Shown: positions 35,307 through 43,643 of the stretch, in pieces | Layout: each line of letters opens with the position of its first letter | Numbering within the stretch: position 1 is the stretch's first letter | Assembly (NCBI GenBank): GCA_942492445.1 | Contig: CALOEW010000031.1 | Location: 16,174 to 80,173, forward strand | Length of the DNA: 64,000 nt | Direction of reading: 5' to 3' | From: NORP240 sp942492445 | GTDB taxonomy: Bacteria > Pseudomonadota > Gammaproteobacteria > Pseudomonadales > Pseudohongiellaceae | The notes under the pieces: model-generated | Told to the model about the DNA's origin: nothing | The model's database searches: none | Seen by the model: only the letters and a program-made list of their open reading frames with translations | Program-made: the position numbers and the translations under genes

Positions 35307-36605
35307 ATGAATAAAAAATTCCTGTCGATTTTTCTTACGGCGGTAACGGTTTTCTACGTTACTGTTTCATCCGCCGATGATCACCTGCCAATTGTCAGCC
35401 CCGAAGAGGTCGGCTTTTCTTCAGAGCAGTTAAACAAAATAGAAAGTTACTTTGCCGGCCGAGTCGAGCGCGGCGAGATTGCCGGAATAGTTACACTGGT
35501 GGCACGTAAGGGGAAAATTGCCCATTTCAGTGCCGTAGGCTACCAGGATACCGAGCAGCGCATTCCCATGGCAAAGGATTCCATCTTCCGCATCTACTCG
35601 ATGACCAAGCCGATTGCCACCACGGCGCTGATGCAGCTTTACCAGGATGGCCTGTTCCAGATGAACGACCCGCTGTCCAAGTTCATTCCTGAGTTTGCCA
35701 ACCTGCGCGTGCTGCTAAACCCCAACGGCCCACTGGACGAGACCGTCGCCATGGACCGCGAGCCGACGATACAGGACATTCTTCGTCATACTGCCGGTTT
35801 CTCCCACTGCCTCGGAAACAGCGATTATGACAAGGAATGCATCGGTCTTGGAGTCTTTAATCCAGAAACCTCACTGGCGGAGATGATGACCGCCCTGTCC
35901 CGCCTGCCCCTGATGAATCAGCCGGGTTCCCAGTATCGGTACAGTGTGGGTCCTGATGTGGCATTGCGCCTGGTGGAAGTCATCTCCGGCATGCCGGCAG
36001 ACGAGTACCTTGAGGAGCGGGTGTTCGAGCCCCTGGGCATGGATGAGACCGGATACTGGGTGGGTCCCGACAGGGTAAGTCGACTGTCGCCTATTCACTG
36101 GCTGAAAGATGGCGAACTGGTCCCCCTCGACGAAGATCACGGCCAGCCTCAGGGTGGCGCCCTTTCGCAACCGTGGTCGGCCAACAGCTACACCTTTGAT
36201 CAGGACTACAAAGGTGGCAGCCTGGGGCTGTTGTCCACGGCGACAGACTACTGGCGTTTCGCCCAGGCCATGCTCAATGGCGGGGTGTTGGACGGACAAC
36301 GCATACTCGGCTCCGGAACTGTCGATTTCATGGCCAGAAATCACCTGACTCCACAACAACGGCAGACCTTCAGTCCTGCACTTGGATTCGGTCTCGGATT
36401 TGCGACCATTGAGGATCCAGCCGGCGCCGGATACCCCTCCAATAGTGGTAATTTTTACTGGTCGGGTGCTGCCGCAACCAATTTCTGGATCGACCCGACC
36501 GAAGAAATCGTCGTGGTCGCGATGACGCAACACATGGGGGTCAGGGGAACCGGGGCGCTGCGAGGCGAATTGAGTGCTCTGGTGTATGGCGCCCTGACAG
36601 ATTGA
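35307..36605 (+). CDS. Serine hydrolase, beta-lactamase class C/esterase VIII type
   Basis: 432 residues from ATG 35307. Signal peptide (KKFLSIFLTAVTVFYVTVSSA), then a penicillin-binding-protein-type fold: catalytic SMTK in RIYSMTKPIATTAL near residue 90, a tyrosine in QYRYSVGPDVALRL near 215, and the third motif WSGAAATNFWIDP in place of the KTG of true beta-lactamases. The family includes esterases and D-aminopeptidases; substrate unknown. Exported, probably periplasmic. Confidence 0.85.
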   Translation: MNKKFLSIFLTAVTVFYVTVSSADDHLPIVSPEEVGFSSEQLNKIESYFAGRVERGEIAGIVTLVARKGKIAHFSAVGYQDTEQRIPMAKDSIFRIYSMTKPIATTALMQLYQDGLFQMNDPLSKFIPEFANLRVLLNPNGPLDETVAMDREPTIQDILRHTAGFSHCLGNSDYDKECIGLGVFNPETSLAEMMTALSRLPLMNQPGSQYRYSVGPDVALRLVEVISGMPADEYLEERVFEPLGMDETGYWVGPDRVSRLSPIHWLKDGELVPLDEDHGQPQGGALSQPWSANSYTFDQDYKGGSLGLLSTATDYWRFAQAMLNGGVLDGQRILGSGTVDFMARNHLTPQQRQTFSPALGFGLGFATIEDPAGAGYPSNSGNFYWSGAAATNFWIDPTEEIVVVAMTQHMGVRGTGALRGELSALVYGALTD

Positions 36606-36624
36606 TCTGTAAAAGTCCCACCAG

Positions 36625-36650
36625 GGAACCTCTGCCTGATCAGAGGTTCC
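36625..36650. repeat. Minimal family 2 hairpin
   Basis: GGAACCTCTG and CAGAGGTTCC separated by only six bases: both termini of family 2 with the interior gone. It may act as a hairpin at the end of the serine hydrolase transcript. Confidence 0.7.
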
Positions 36651-36656
36651 TCAATC

Positions 36657-36681
36657 GGGGTCAGCAAAGAATGCTGACCCC
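36657..36681. terminator. Hairpin between convergent genes
   Basis: A perfect 10-base stem GGGGTCAGCA/TGCTGACCCC with a five-base loop, two bases before the stop of the minus-strand gene. No T run follows, so termination is uncertain. Confidence 0.4.
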
Positions 36682-36683
36682 AT

Positions 36684-37679
36684 TTACTGGCGGTTTTCTT
36701 CGGCTCGTGCCCCCTTGAGAATATTAGCCAGGCCATAGTTGCCCTCATGGCAGGCATATTCATAAAGTGGAAGTTCGGTCTTGTTCATCGGAAAGCTCGC
36801 GGTGAACGGACGCTGGAATACATCCGGATTTTCCACCGTGAATTCATAGTGAATTTTGTCCGCTGCAATCCTGGTAAATCGCTCGGTCAGCAACAGATTG
36901 GTGCCAGTGCCCCAGGATTGCCCGGTGGTGCTGAAGGCGGCGGTCTTGTCAGTAAAATTGGTGGTTTCCACGACCAGGGTATTCCCTTCCCAGTGACCGC
37001 GTGAATCCCCCAGCCATTGCCGGATGCTGGAGGGTATATGCGATCTGCCGTCCAGCGGGATGATGCGCACGTCATGAATCATCTCCACCACGATGGCGAC
37101 GTAACCCGGGCTCTGCACAATCTGTATATTGTTGTTGTAACCCGCTGGCAACACAGGCGGGCCGGTACTGAAACCAAGAATACAGCGTTCTGACAGGCCT
37201 CTGGATTCGGGGCCGTCGGCACCGAAACCTGCCGCCCTGGTTCTCACGGGATGCCCGCCATCTGCCAGATGCTGCGCTACCCTCTGCTTTTCCTTTTCCG
37301 TCAGCGGCGGAATCTTACCGTCTTCCGGGTCCACGATAAGAGATAGCTGATTGAGAGCCGTGGCACGGGCACGGTCAGTCCAGAGTTCCTGCCCATAGGC
37401 GCCGGGGTCGCCTGCCCCGGGACCGTCCCGGTCTGCGGCGAGAGCCGCCTCTTTGGCGCTTTGCGCAAACTGAGCAGCCTCTTCATCGGAGAGCTCAGGG
37501 TCGGCCCTGTCGGCAAAAACGGCCGGTCTTTCCAGGGGTGTGAAGGTCCAGTAGTCCCATATTCCCTGTAAATCGGGAACACCCCAGGGTGTGAGTGATG
37601 CCTCAGTCTGTTGCTCTGCAGCTTTCACGCCTCCGATGGTCATCATTAACGATAACGAAAAAAGCAGCAGCGTTTTCAT
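36684..37679 (-). CDS. Secreted protein of unknown function (WGVPDLQGIWDYWT type)
   Basis: 331 residues from ATG 37679, chosen because it opens a signal peptide (MKTLLLFSLSLMMTIGGVKA). The mature start TPWGVPDLQGIWDYWTFTPLERP and the later LPAGYNNNIQIVQSPGYVAI, RIIPLDGRSHIPSSIRQWLG, GHWEGNTLVVETTNFTD strands repeat the motif of a widespread secreted family found in proteobacteria and acidobacteria whose function I do not know. The frame is open 73 codons further upstream without a signal sequence. Confidence 0.7.
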   Translation of the reverse strand: MKTLLLFSLSLMMTIGGVKAAEQQTEASLTPWGVPDLQGIWDYWTFTPLERPAVFADRADPELSDEEAAQFAQSAKEAALAADRDGPGAGDPGAYGQELWTDRARATALNQLSLIVDPEDGKIPPLTEKEKQRVAQHLADGGHPVRTRAAGFGADGPESRGLSERCILGFSTGPPVLPAGYNNNIQIVQSPGYVAIVVEMIHDVRIIPLDGRSHIPSSIRQWLGDSRGHWEGNTLVVETTNFTDKTAAFSTTGQSWGTGTNLLLTERFTRIAADKIHYEFTVENPDVFQRPFTASFPMNKTELPLYEYACHEGNYGLANILKGARAEENRQ

Positions 37680-38385
37680 CCGATAGCCTGGCACTGTAAG
37701 TCTCAGGATCATTCTGTCGTCATCAATCCTGAGGTCGTCAGGGGACCAATCAACCTGCATTGCCGATAAAGCCATTTCGAATACCCCACCACTTAACAGC
37801 CTGTTAAGTGCGCTTAAGAAACGTCTGATTGACTGACTTCTTTTCATGGCTGTTTGTGAATATTCGGTTGAATTAAACAGGTTATACCGTGTTGTCATGT
37901 AAATTCAATACTCTCGCGAATCCATAAAAATCTACTGAGTTCCAATATCACCACCTCCTTGTAGTTTATTTTCAAGCACATTGGCGGGTTTGCCACGGCG
38001 CTGCTTTTGGCCGTGGCGGCGAATACGTCCATCAGATACCCGGCCATCCCCTGCCGGCAGACTCTGTCCTGGCTGTGGCGGCAGGAGGCCTGGTGCCCAT
38101 GAAGCTGGACACTGTGTCAATTCAGAGATACCTTCAATCCTCTAAATGGGAAGTCTCCACCGGCTTGTGGAACCGGATACCGGAATAGATCAATGAACGA
38201 TTCCTGATTGAACGTTATTGCCGCCGGTGCCCCGCTGCCAGGTGGCACTGAAATGTAAGCTGGTTGAAACGCTGTTGTGTACAAACCCGGATAATGTGCG
38301 AGTGCTGCTACTAGTGAACCTCAGTGCCGATTGAACGGAAACCTTCTCGGAATGTATTAAAACGCGATCAATTTGGAGAAAAAAA
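37680..38385. other. Long intergenic region
   Basis: About 700 bases. Only short frames without ribosome sites are present. It must hold promoters for the two divergent secreted-protein genes. GGAG four codons before the 38386 ATG (TTGGAGAAAAAAA) is a good ribosome site. No other structure recognised. Confidence 0.4.
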
Positions 38386-38871
38386 ATGAACAACAGAATC
38401 CTGTCACTTCTTTGCCTCACCCTTCTCTCGACTGGTTTCTTTACCAGTCTCACACAGGCCCAGTCCTCCAACCATAACTACGACTTGAGCTGGATGAACG
38501 GCAGCCGCGTGCATACAGCCGAGAATGGTTCACGCATTTACGAGGCCTTCACCGGTGGCATGAACGGCATCGTAACCGGTACCGCCTTGTCGGTTGGTCC
38601 GGGTGATGCTGTATTCCGTGAATATCACTACATCGGCCCCAATGAAGCAGGCCGGTATGGTCTGTCCGTGGCCAACACCGGTGGTGGTCTGGAGTGGAAT
38701 TTCATGGGCTTCAAGAGCTACGAGACTGGCCGGATTACCTTTGAATCCGACAATGGTCAACGCACGGTAGCCTACTTTGCCAAACCCGGAGGTGCCGTGG
38801 GGGCCATGGTGCAAAGCACCGCTGACGGACAGGTCACCACCAGAGAATGGGACTTTCAACCGATTGAATAA
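38386..38871 (+). CDS. Small secreted protein, unknown function
   Basis: 161 residues with a clear signal peptide (MNNRILSLLCLTLLSTGFFT to TQAQS). The mature part is a single beta-rich domain: DLSWMNGSRVHTAENGSRIY, AVFREYHYIGPNEAGRYGLS, GRITFESDNGQRTVAYF. The SWMxG opening and repeated aromatic strands suggest a lipocalin-like or DUF6265-type barrel; this is tentative. A TAAGTAACCTCTGA at the stop codon resembles a decayed family 2 end. Confidence 0.7.
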   Translation: MNNRILSLLCLTLLSTGFFTSLTQAQSSNHNYDLSWMNGSRVHTAENGSRIYEAFTGGMNGIVTGTALSVGPGDAVFREYHYIGPNEAGRYGLSVANTGGGLEWNFMGFKSYETGRITFESDNGQRTVAYFAKPGGAVGAMVQSTADGQVTTREWDFQPIE

Positions 38872-39037
38872 GTAACCTCTGACAGGGATCCCGGGAATTC
38901 GGGCTGCAGTAAGGCAGATACCCGACAACCTGTCACGAAACTGGACAATCTCCCACTTCAGGGATACCTTTTATTGTTACTATTCAAACCAGCACGTTTT
39001 CAGTTTCACTTTTCTCTCTGCATGACGGGAGTTATCC

Positions 39038-39589
39038 ATGTTTACAACCAGGCCAAAATACTCTGCCTTAGTATTCCTTCTGTTGTCGCTGGTCGCTCTG
39101 AACAGCGGATCAAGCCTGTCCCAGAATTCCGACCGGAAATTGAATCTCACCGCCGACCTGTTCCGGTGCCTTACCGATATGACCAGGGCCGAGGGGGAGG
39201 ATTTCTACGTGGACAATCTCCTGGGTAACCTCGGCGCCACCCTGGCTGCAGCAAATTCCCCAAGCGGCGGCACCTTCCCCCCGGGTTCCGTTGTCTCACT
39301 GATACCCAGCGAGATTATGGTCAAGCACCGTGAGGGCTGGAACCCGGAAACCAACGACTGGGAATTCATCGAGCTGGATTTTTCCAGTAGCGAGGCAGAA
39401 TTTTCGGCCCGTGGCACCACCGAGGTGGAGAACCGCTATGGTAACAATTGTTATGGCTGCCATCAGCTGGCCGGGCCGGAGTGGGACTTGATCTGCGGGA
39501 AAAAACATGGCTGCGCTCCGCTGTCGGTACCCAGGGAGCTCATCCTCGGCATGCAGGTCAACGATCCCCGCTGCATCAGGGAAGATTGA
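39038..39589 (+). CDS. Putative periplasmic c-type cytochrome, P460-like
   Basis: 183 residues. Signal peptide (YSALVFLLLSLVALNSGSSLS), a beta-rich domain with FPPGSVVSLIPSEIMVKHRE and WEFIELDFSSSEAEFSARG, then a late CYGCHQLAGPEWDLIC haem-c motif. A beta-sheet domain with one C-terminal CxxCH is the layout of cytochrome P460/cytochrome c'-beta. Two further cysteines near the end (CGKKHGC) could form a disulfide. The haem motif is certain; the P460 relation is inference. Confidence 0.65.
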   Translation: MFTTRPKYSALVFLLLSLVALNSGSSLSQNSDRKLNLTADLFRCLTDMTRAEGEDFYVDNLLGNLGATLAAANSPSGGTFPPGSVVSLIPSEIMVKHREGWNPETNDWEFIELDFSSSEAEFSARGTTEVENRYGNNCYGCHQLAGPEWDLICGKKHGCAPLSVPRELILGMQVNDPRCIRED

Positions 39590-39761
39590 AAGCGAATGGC
39601 CTCCTGCGTAAAGCGCGTCCGGCTTCCTTGCGATGCACGTTTCTGACCGGCAATTCCCTTATTGGAACTGATGTCCCAGCTCATTGCTGTCCCACAATAT
39701 CATGACCGGAGGGCTTGCAGTGCAAGTGACGATCTGTGACACGACGACCAGGGTCCCCGGA

Positions 39762-40457
39762 TCAATGACGATGATCACCTGCCTGACCAGAGTTCAAGGC
39801 CCGAACCAGCGGATGGGATTCATTGTCACCCATGTCGACGAAATCCATACCAAAATAGTCAGATTGCCGCCATTGCGGCCACGGTGAATCTTCGCTCCCG
39901 TAGAGTGACCTTAACTCCATGACCTTCCTATAACCCTGCCGTTGGTATTCGATACGCAATGGCAGCTCAAGAGCGACAAGCCAGTGAACGGTGGTTTCCA
40001 GACCTTGAAGATTAGCTGTCTGAACGACCACTTCCTGATTCGAAATGCGATAGCGATTTGTCTCTGCCATAGTTTTCAAAGTGTCCAGATCAAACAACGC
40101 TCCCAACTGCTGCCATTCCGGTTCTGACTCCTCCAGTAGCCTGAAATCCGCCGGGTAGTACTCGATATAGGTTTTGAAATCGTGATACACCTGCAGGTAG
40201 ACGATTTCGCCAACGCCGTTTTTTTCCCAGACATCGCTGACCTTTTCCCGCTCATAGGCAATCAGTCTGTCGTTACGACGCAGAATCCAGTCATCTCGAT
40301 CGCTGATTTCCCCTGACGGCTCAATCCGGTAGGTTGAAAAACTGCCTACCAGGTCTTGCCCAGAAGCTAAGGGGCTGATCGTCAACCTGTGGCTTTCCTC
40401 AGCCAGGACAGCAGACATTAGACCCAGAAAAACTAACGCACGAAGAACAATTTTCAT
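39762..40457 (-). CDS. Secreted hypothetical protein
   Basis: 231 residues from ATG 40457 with signal peptide MKIVLRALVFLGLMSAVLAEE. The body is beta-rich with YRIEPSGEISDRDDWILRRN, VSDVWEKNGVGEIVYLQVYHD and WLVALELPLRIEYQRQGYRKV. Not recognised. It lies convergent to the cytochrome gene and downstream of the phosphatase gene on the same strand, separated by the phosphatase terminator. Confidence 0.6.
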   Translation of the reverse strand: MKIVLRALVFLGLMSAVLAEESHRLTISPLASGQDLVGSFSTYRIEPSGEISDRDDWILRRNDRLIAYEREKVSDVWEKNGVGEIVYLQVYHDFKTYIEYYPADFRLLEESEPEWQQLGALFDLDTLKTMAETNRYRISNQEVVVQTANLQGLETTVHWLVALELPLRIEYQRQGYRKVMELRSLYGSEDSPWPQWRQSDYFGMDFVDMGDNESHPLVRALNSGQAGDHRH

Positions 40458-40545
40458 TACAGTTTCACCTTTGAACTCACTCATCAACTGCACAAGGCAT
40501 CCGGCCCGACAATGAACCGCACCTGCCCCGAATCCCAACCGCGAA

Positions 40546-40576
40546 AAGCAGTACCGACATATCGCCGGTACTGCTT
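40546..40576 (-). terminator. Terminator of the alkaline phosphatase gene
   Basis: Perfect 11-base stem AAGCAGTACCG/CGGTACTGCTT with a nine-base loop and a short TTTT on the minus strand, 19 bases after the phosphatase stop. Confidence 0.7.
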
Positions 40577-40594
40577 CTATCGCGAAGGCAGGTA

Positions 40595-42226
40595 CTATTT
40601 ATTTTTGCCTTTGGCTTTGCCTTTGGCTTTGCCTTTGCCCTTGGCTTTGCCATTGCCGCCGCCGTTACCAAAGATAACTTTCTTCAGATCATTACTGGCC
40701 GCTTCAACCATCACGTGGTAGATGAAGTTCTGTTCCATCACACCGCGGACGTTTTCCGCACCGGCACCCATGGCGTAAATGGCTACATCTTCGCCGGAGT
40801 GGGTCTCACTGCTCAGGGGTACCAGGACCTCGGGGTGGAACCCTTCATCTTCGGTGTCAACCAACTCCAAGTTCGCACGACCACTTTGAGGAGCAAGTCC
40901 ATAAATCGCATCGGCTGTTCCGGCACCGGGCAATTCCGCAAAGCCAATACCATTGGTGTAACCGAGGGTGGTGTAAGGCATGCTGTCTGCCGCCAGGGCC
41001 GGTTCAGTGGCACCAACGTTTACCACTTTACCCAGGATCGGATTACCCCGCTTCGGGTAGCCGGCAATGGTGAACACATGGCTGTGATCAGCAGTAACGA
41101 TAAGCAGGGTTTCGTCGTCCGCCTTGTCCATGGCCACCTGAATTGCTTCAGCGAAGGCGATGGTATCGTCCAGAGCACGATACGGGTTCGTGGCATGGTG
41201 AGCATGATCGATACGACCAGATTCGACGTGCAGAAACCACTGATCGTTTTCATTGAGAAGGTCGATGGCCTTCCCGGTCATTTCGGCAATAGAGGGTTCT
41301 CCAGCTGCATCGAAAGGTCGGTCATATTCATACTCCATGTGACTTTCTTCGAACAGGGCCAAGAGATGATCTACATCGCCGGGCTGTATTGCATCAAACT
41401 GGTCCTTGTTCCAGATATATTCAGCGTTAGGATAGTTACTTTTCCACATCGCGGTCAGATCCACACCATCGGTCCGGTCCCCTTCCACTGCGCTGGTCGC
41501 ATCACCGGAATTGTAGGCCGCATCTTTGGGCAGGAAATGTCGACGTCCGCCACCCATCGCAACTTCAAGACCATCACCGTATGGGAAATTCACCAGCTGC
41601 CAGGCGATATCCTTACATCCGGCATCTATCGCCGCCTGAGGCATATCACTGATGTCCTCCCAGTTTCGGTCCGCTGAATGTGCGTAAGTCGCAGCGGGAG
41701 TCGCGTGAGTAATACGAGCCGTAGAAACCACGCCGGTGGCCCAGCCTGCCATCTCGGCTGATTCAAGCAATGAGGTCGTTTCATTACCGAATACAGTCGA
41801 ACAATCGCCACGAACAATATTCTGGTTTACTCCAACCACACCCACATCGGTCTTGATGCCGTGTACCATGGCGGTCATGGTGCCTGCTGAGTCAGGAACC
41901 TGGGAATCTACGTTGTAGACCTTGGAAAGAGCGACATTGGGCATGGTCTCGAAACTGAGGTAGTGCTCTTCACCCTGCATACCCATGAGCTGACCGGCAC
42001 GGATTCTGGCAGCTGTTACGGTGCTCACTCCCATACCGTCACCGACGAACAGGATAATTTTCTTGGCTTTTTTCTGCCTGACTCCCTTGCCCAGTTCAAC
42101 AGATTGTTGAACCCAGCTTTGACCGAGGGCTGTCCATTCCTCAGCGCTGTCCTGTGCTGAAACGGAAGTTGCCATCGTTGCCGCAGCCAACATACCAATC
42201 GCTGACGCTAAAACTTTTTTGCGCAT
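40595..42226 (-). CDS. phoA: Alkaline phosphatase with basic C-terminal tail
   Basis: 543 residues, periplasmic by its signal peptide (VLASAIGMLAAATMATSVSA). The active-site serine is in VPDSAGTMTAMVHG near residue 112; metal ligands are seen in ILFVGDGMG, LHVESGRIDHAHHA, IVTADHSHVF and SSETHSGEDVAIYA, so it should hydrolyse phosphomonoesters. Unusual is the C-terminus: Gly-rich GNGGGNG then about 17 residues of alternating Lys, Gly and Ala, coded by 12-base repeats. A Pho box lies upstream, fitting induction by phosphate starvation. Confidence 0.92.
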   Translation of the reverse strand: MRKKVLASAIGMLAAATMATSVSAQDSAEEWTALGQSWVQQSVELGKGVRQKKAKKIILFVGDGMGVSTVTAARIRAGQLMGMQGEEHYLSFETMPNVALSKVYNVDSQVPDSAGTMTAMVHGIKTDVGVVGVNQNIVRGDCSTVFGNETTSLLESAEMAGWATGVVSTARITHATPAATYAHSADRNWEDISDMPQAAIDAGCKDIAWQLVNFPYGDGLEVAMGGGRRHFLPKDAAYNSGDATSAVEGDRTDGVDLTAMWKSNYPNAEYIWNKDQFDAIQPGDVDHLLALFEESHMEYEYDRPFDAAGEPSIAEMTGKAIDLLNENDQWFLHVESGRIDHAHHATNPYRALDDTIAFAEAIQVAMDKADDETLLIVTADHSHVFTIAGYPKRGNPILGKVVNVGATEPALAADSMPYTTLGYTNGIGFAELPGAGTADAIYGLAPQSGRANLELVDTEDEGFHPEVLVPLSSETHSGEDVAIYAMGAGAENVRGVMEQNFIYHVMVEAASNDLKKVIFGNGGGNGKAKGKGKAKGKAKGKNK

Positions 42227-42301
42227 TATATTCTCCTGGATTTGAGTGCAAAATCGTGATTGAAAGCACGTTGAAATTTAAAGGGAGATAATTAAAAGAA
42301 A

Positions 42302-42319
42302 TTGGCAGGTCAATGACAT
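42302..42319 (-). promoter_or_regulatory. Candidate Pho box of phoA
   Basis: Minus-strand ATGTCAT-TGAC-CTGCCAA: two half-sites 11 bases apart, with an AT-rich stretch downstream and the start codon about 75 bases away. The second half-site is weaker than in the other two Pho boxes. Confidence 0.5.
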
Positions 42320-42467
42320 TTTCGTGAATTTTTTATTGCCAGAATATTTCACTGCACCAGCCGGAATGAAATAATAGTCCTTTATTGACCTTCGTCAACG
42401 TGCCTTAAGCCTGCAATTTGCATAATGAGGGACGTGCAATTTTTCGTGTTGATTCAGGGTAAGCATC

Positions 42468-43292
42468 ATGCCGGCATTCAAAAAAATATTCGTAGTCATC
42501 GACCCAACAACTGATAATCAGTCAGCACTTGCGAGTGCAGTCTGGATAGCGAGCCATAACAAAGACATAAGCTTGCATGTTTACGAAGCAATACATAATG
42601 ATGGAAAAAATATGGATCCTGTTGCCTTGGAGCGGGTTGAAGTGGCAAGGCATCATGCCTGGCTGGAGACGCTGGTTGCAAAAGTGAGTGAGGCGGGGAA
42701 TGCCGTTGAGATTGAAATCGAGTGGACCAGTCAGTGGCGTGACGCAATAGCTCCGGCAGCTGAAAGATCTGCCGCAGATCTGATTGTAAAGGCTGCGAGC
42801 GTTCACAGTGGTGCCGGGCGACGGCTGTTGAAGACTGCTGATTGGACCTTGCTGCGGCACGCCCACTGTCCTGTCTATCTAGTCAAGCAGGACACCATCA
42901 AGCCGGGTGCGAAGGTCCTGGTTGCACTTGATATCGCCAGGCAGGACGATCTGCATACCGAATTAAATAATCGCGTTATCGAGTACGGCAACATGCTGGT
43001 GGACCTTATCCCTGAGGCCGAACTGCATGCGGTTAATTCTTATAGCGGGTCTGAAAGTTTTGTGTACCAGTCCGACCTGGCAGATAAAGTTGGGGTAGAA
43101 CGCACGTCTGCGCACACGGTCGACGGAACGCCGGAAAAAGTCATTCCGCAAGTTGCGGAGAAAATTGAAGCGCAGATTGTTGTGATTGGAACCGCCGCCA
43201 GAGACGGCATCAAGGCAGCTGTCATAGGTAATACTGCCGAGAAAATTCTCGACGCACTGCATACGAATATTCTCACTGTCAGCCATTCCTGA
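42468..43292 (+). CDS. Tandem universal stress protein (UspE-like)
   Basis: 274 residues made of two Usp domains. The first opens KKIFVVIDPTTDNQSAL and ends SVHSGAGRRLLKTADWTLLR with HCPVYLVK; the second opens GAKVLVALDIARQDD and ends IVVIGTAARDGIKAAVIGNT with TNILTVSHS. The G-x2-G-x9-G-S/T ATP motif is only fully present in the second part. Size and order fit UspE. It diverges from phoA. Confidence 0.88.
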   Translation: MPAFKKIFVVIDPTTDNQSALASAVWIASHNKDISLHVYEAIHNDGKNMDPVALERVEVARHHAWLETLVAKVSEAGNAVEIEIEWTSQWRDAIAPAAERSAADLIVKAASVHSGAGRRLLKTADWTLLRHAHCPVYLVKQDTIKPGAKVLVALDIARQDDLHTELNNRVIEYGNMLVDLIPEAELHAVNSYSGSESFVYQSDLADKVGVERTSAHTVDGTPEKVIPQVAEKIEAQIVVIGTAARDGIKAAVIGNTAEKILDALHTNILTVSHS

Positions 43293-43643
43293 GCCCCGGG
43301 CAGAATGGCTTCAGGCACGGCACAGTGGCAGGGTTGCGGGCCTTTGAATGACAGGCAGCCCGCGGCTCAGTCACAATACTCTTAAAGGCAGATTCAAATT
43401 GTCATTTTTCCCAGATAGTTAACCACAATTTATAAAAACGTAAGTTTTTCAGAGGTTCCGTGGGTTTTTCGCCCGACTAATGACTCAGAAAGGTCAGGAG
43501 CCGTCAAAATTTCTGATTTCAGCTTCTTTCTCAATCAAAGCGCCCATTGTCAGCTGAACTCAGCCAGCAATTAAGGGGAGAAGGTGACGCATCGAATAGC
43601 GAACTTCCTCAGTTACCTCGGGATTTTATCCGGTAAACCGGCT
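43293..43643. other. Intergenic region between convergent genes
   Basis: 350 bases with no gene. A TCAGAGGTTCC at about 43448 matches a family 2 right end. No strong terminator is seen. Confidence 0.4.

Noticed and set aside
37932..38120. 62-residue minus-strand frame in the long intergenic region
   Set aside because: No ribosome site, low-complexity Gly/Arg/Pro composition, no recognisable domain.
40715..41677. 320-residue + strand frame opposite alkaline phosphatase
   Set aside because: The phosphatase active-site motifs are on the minus strand; antisense shadow only.
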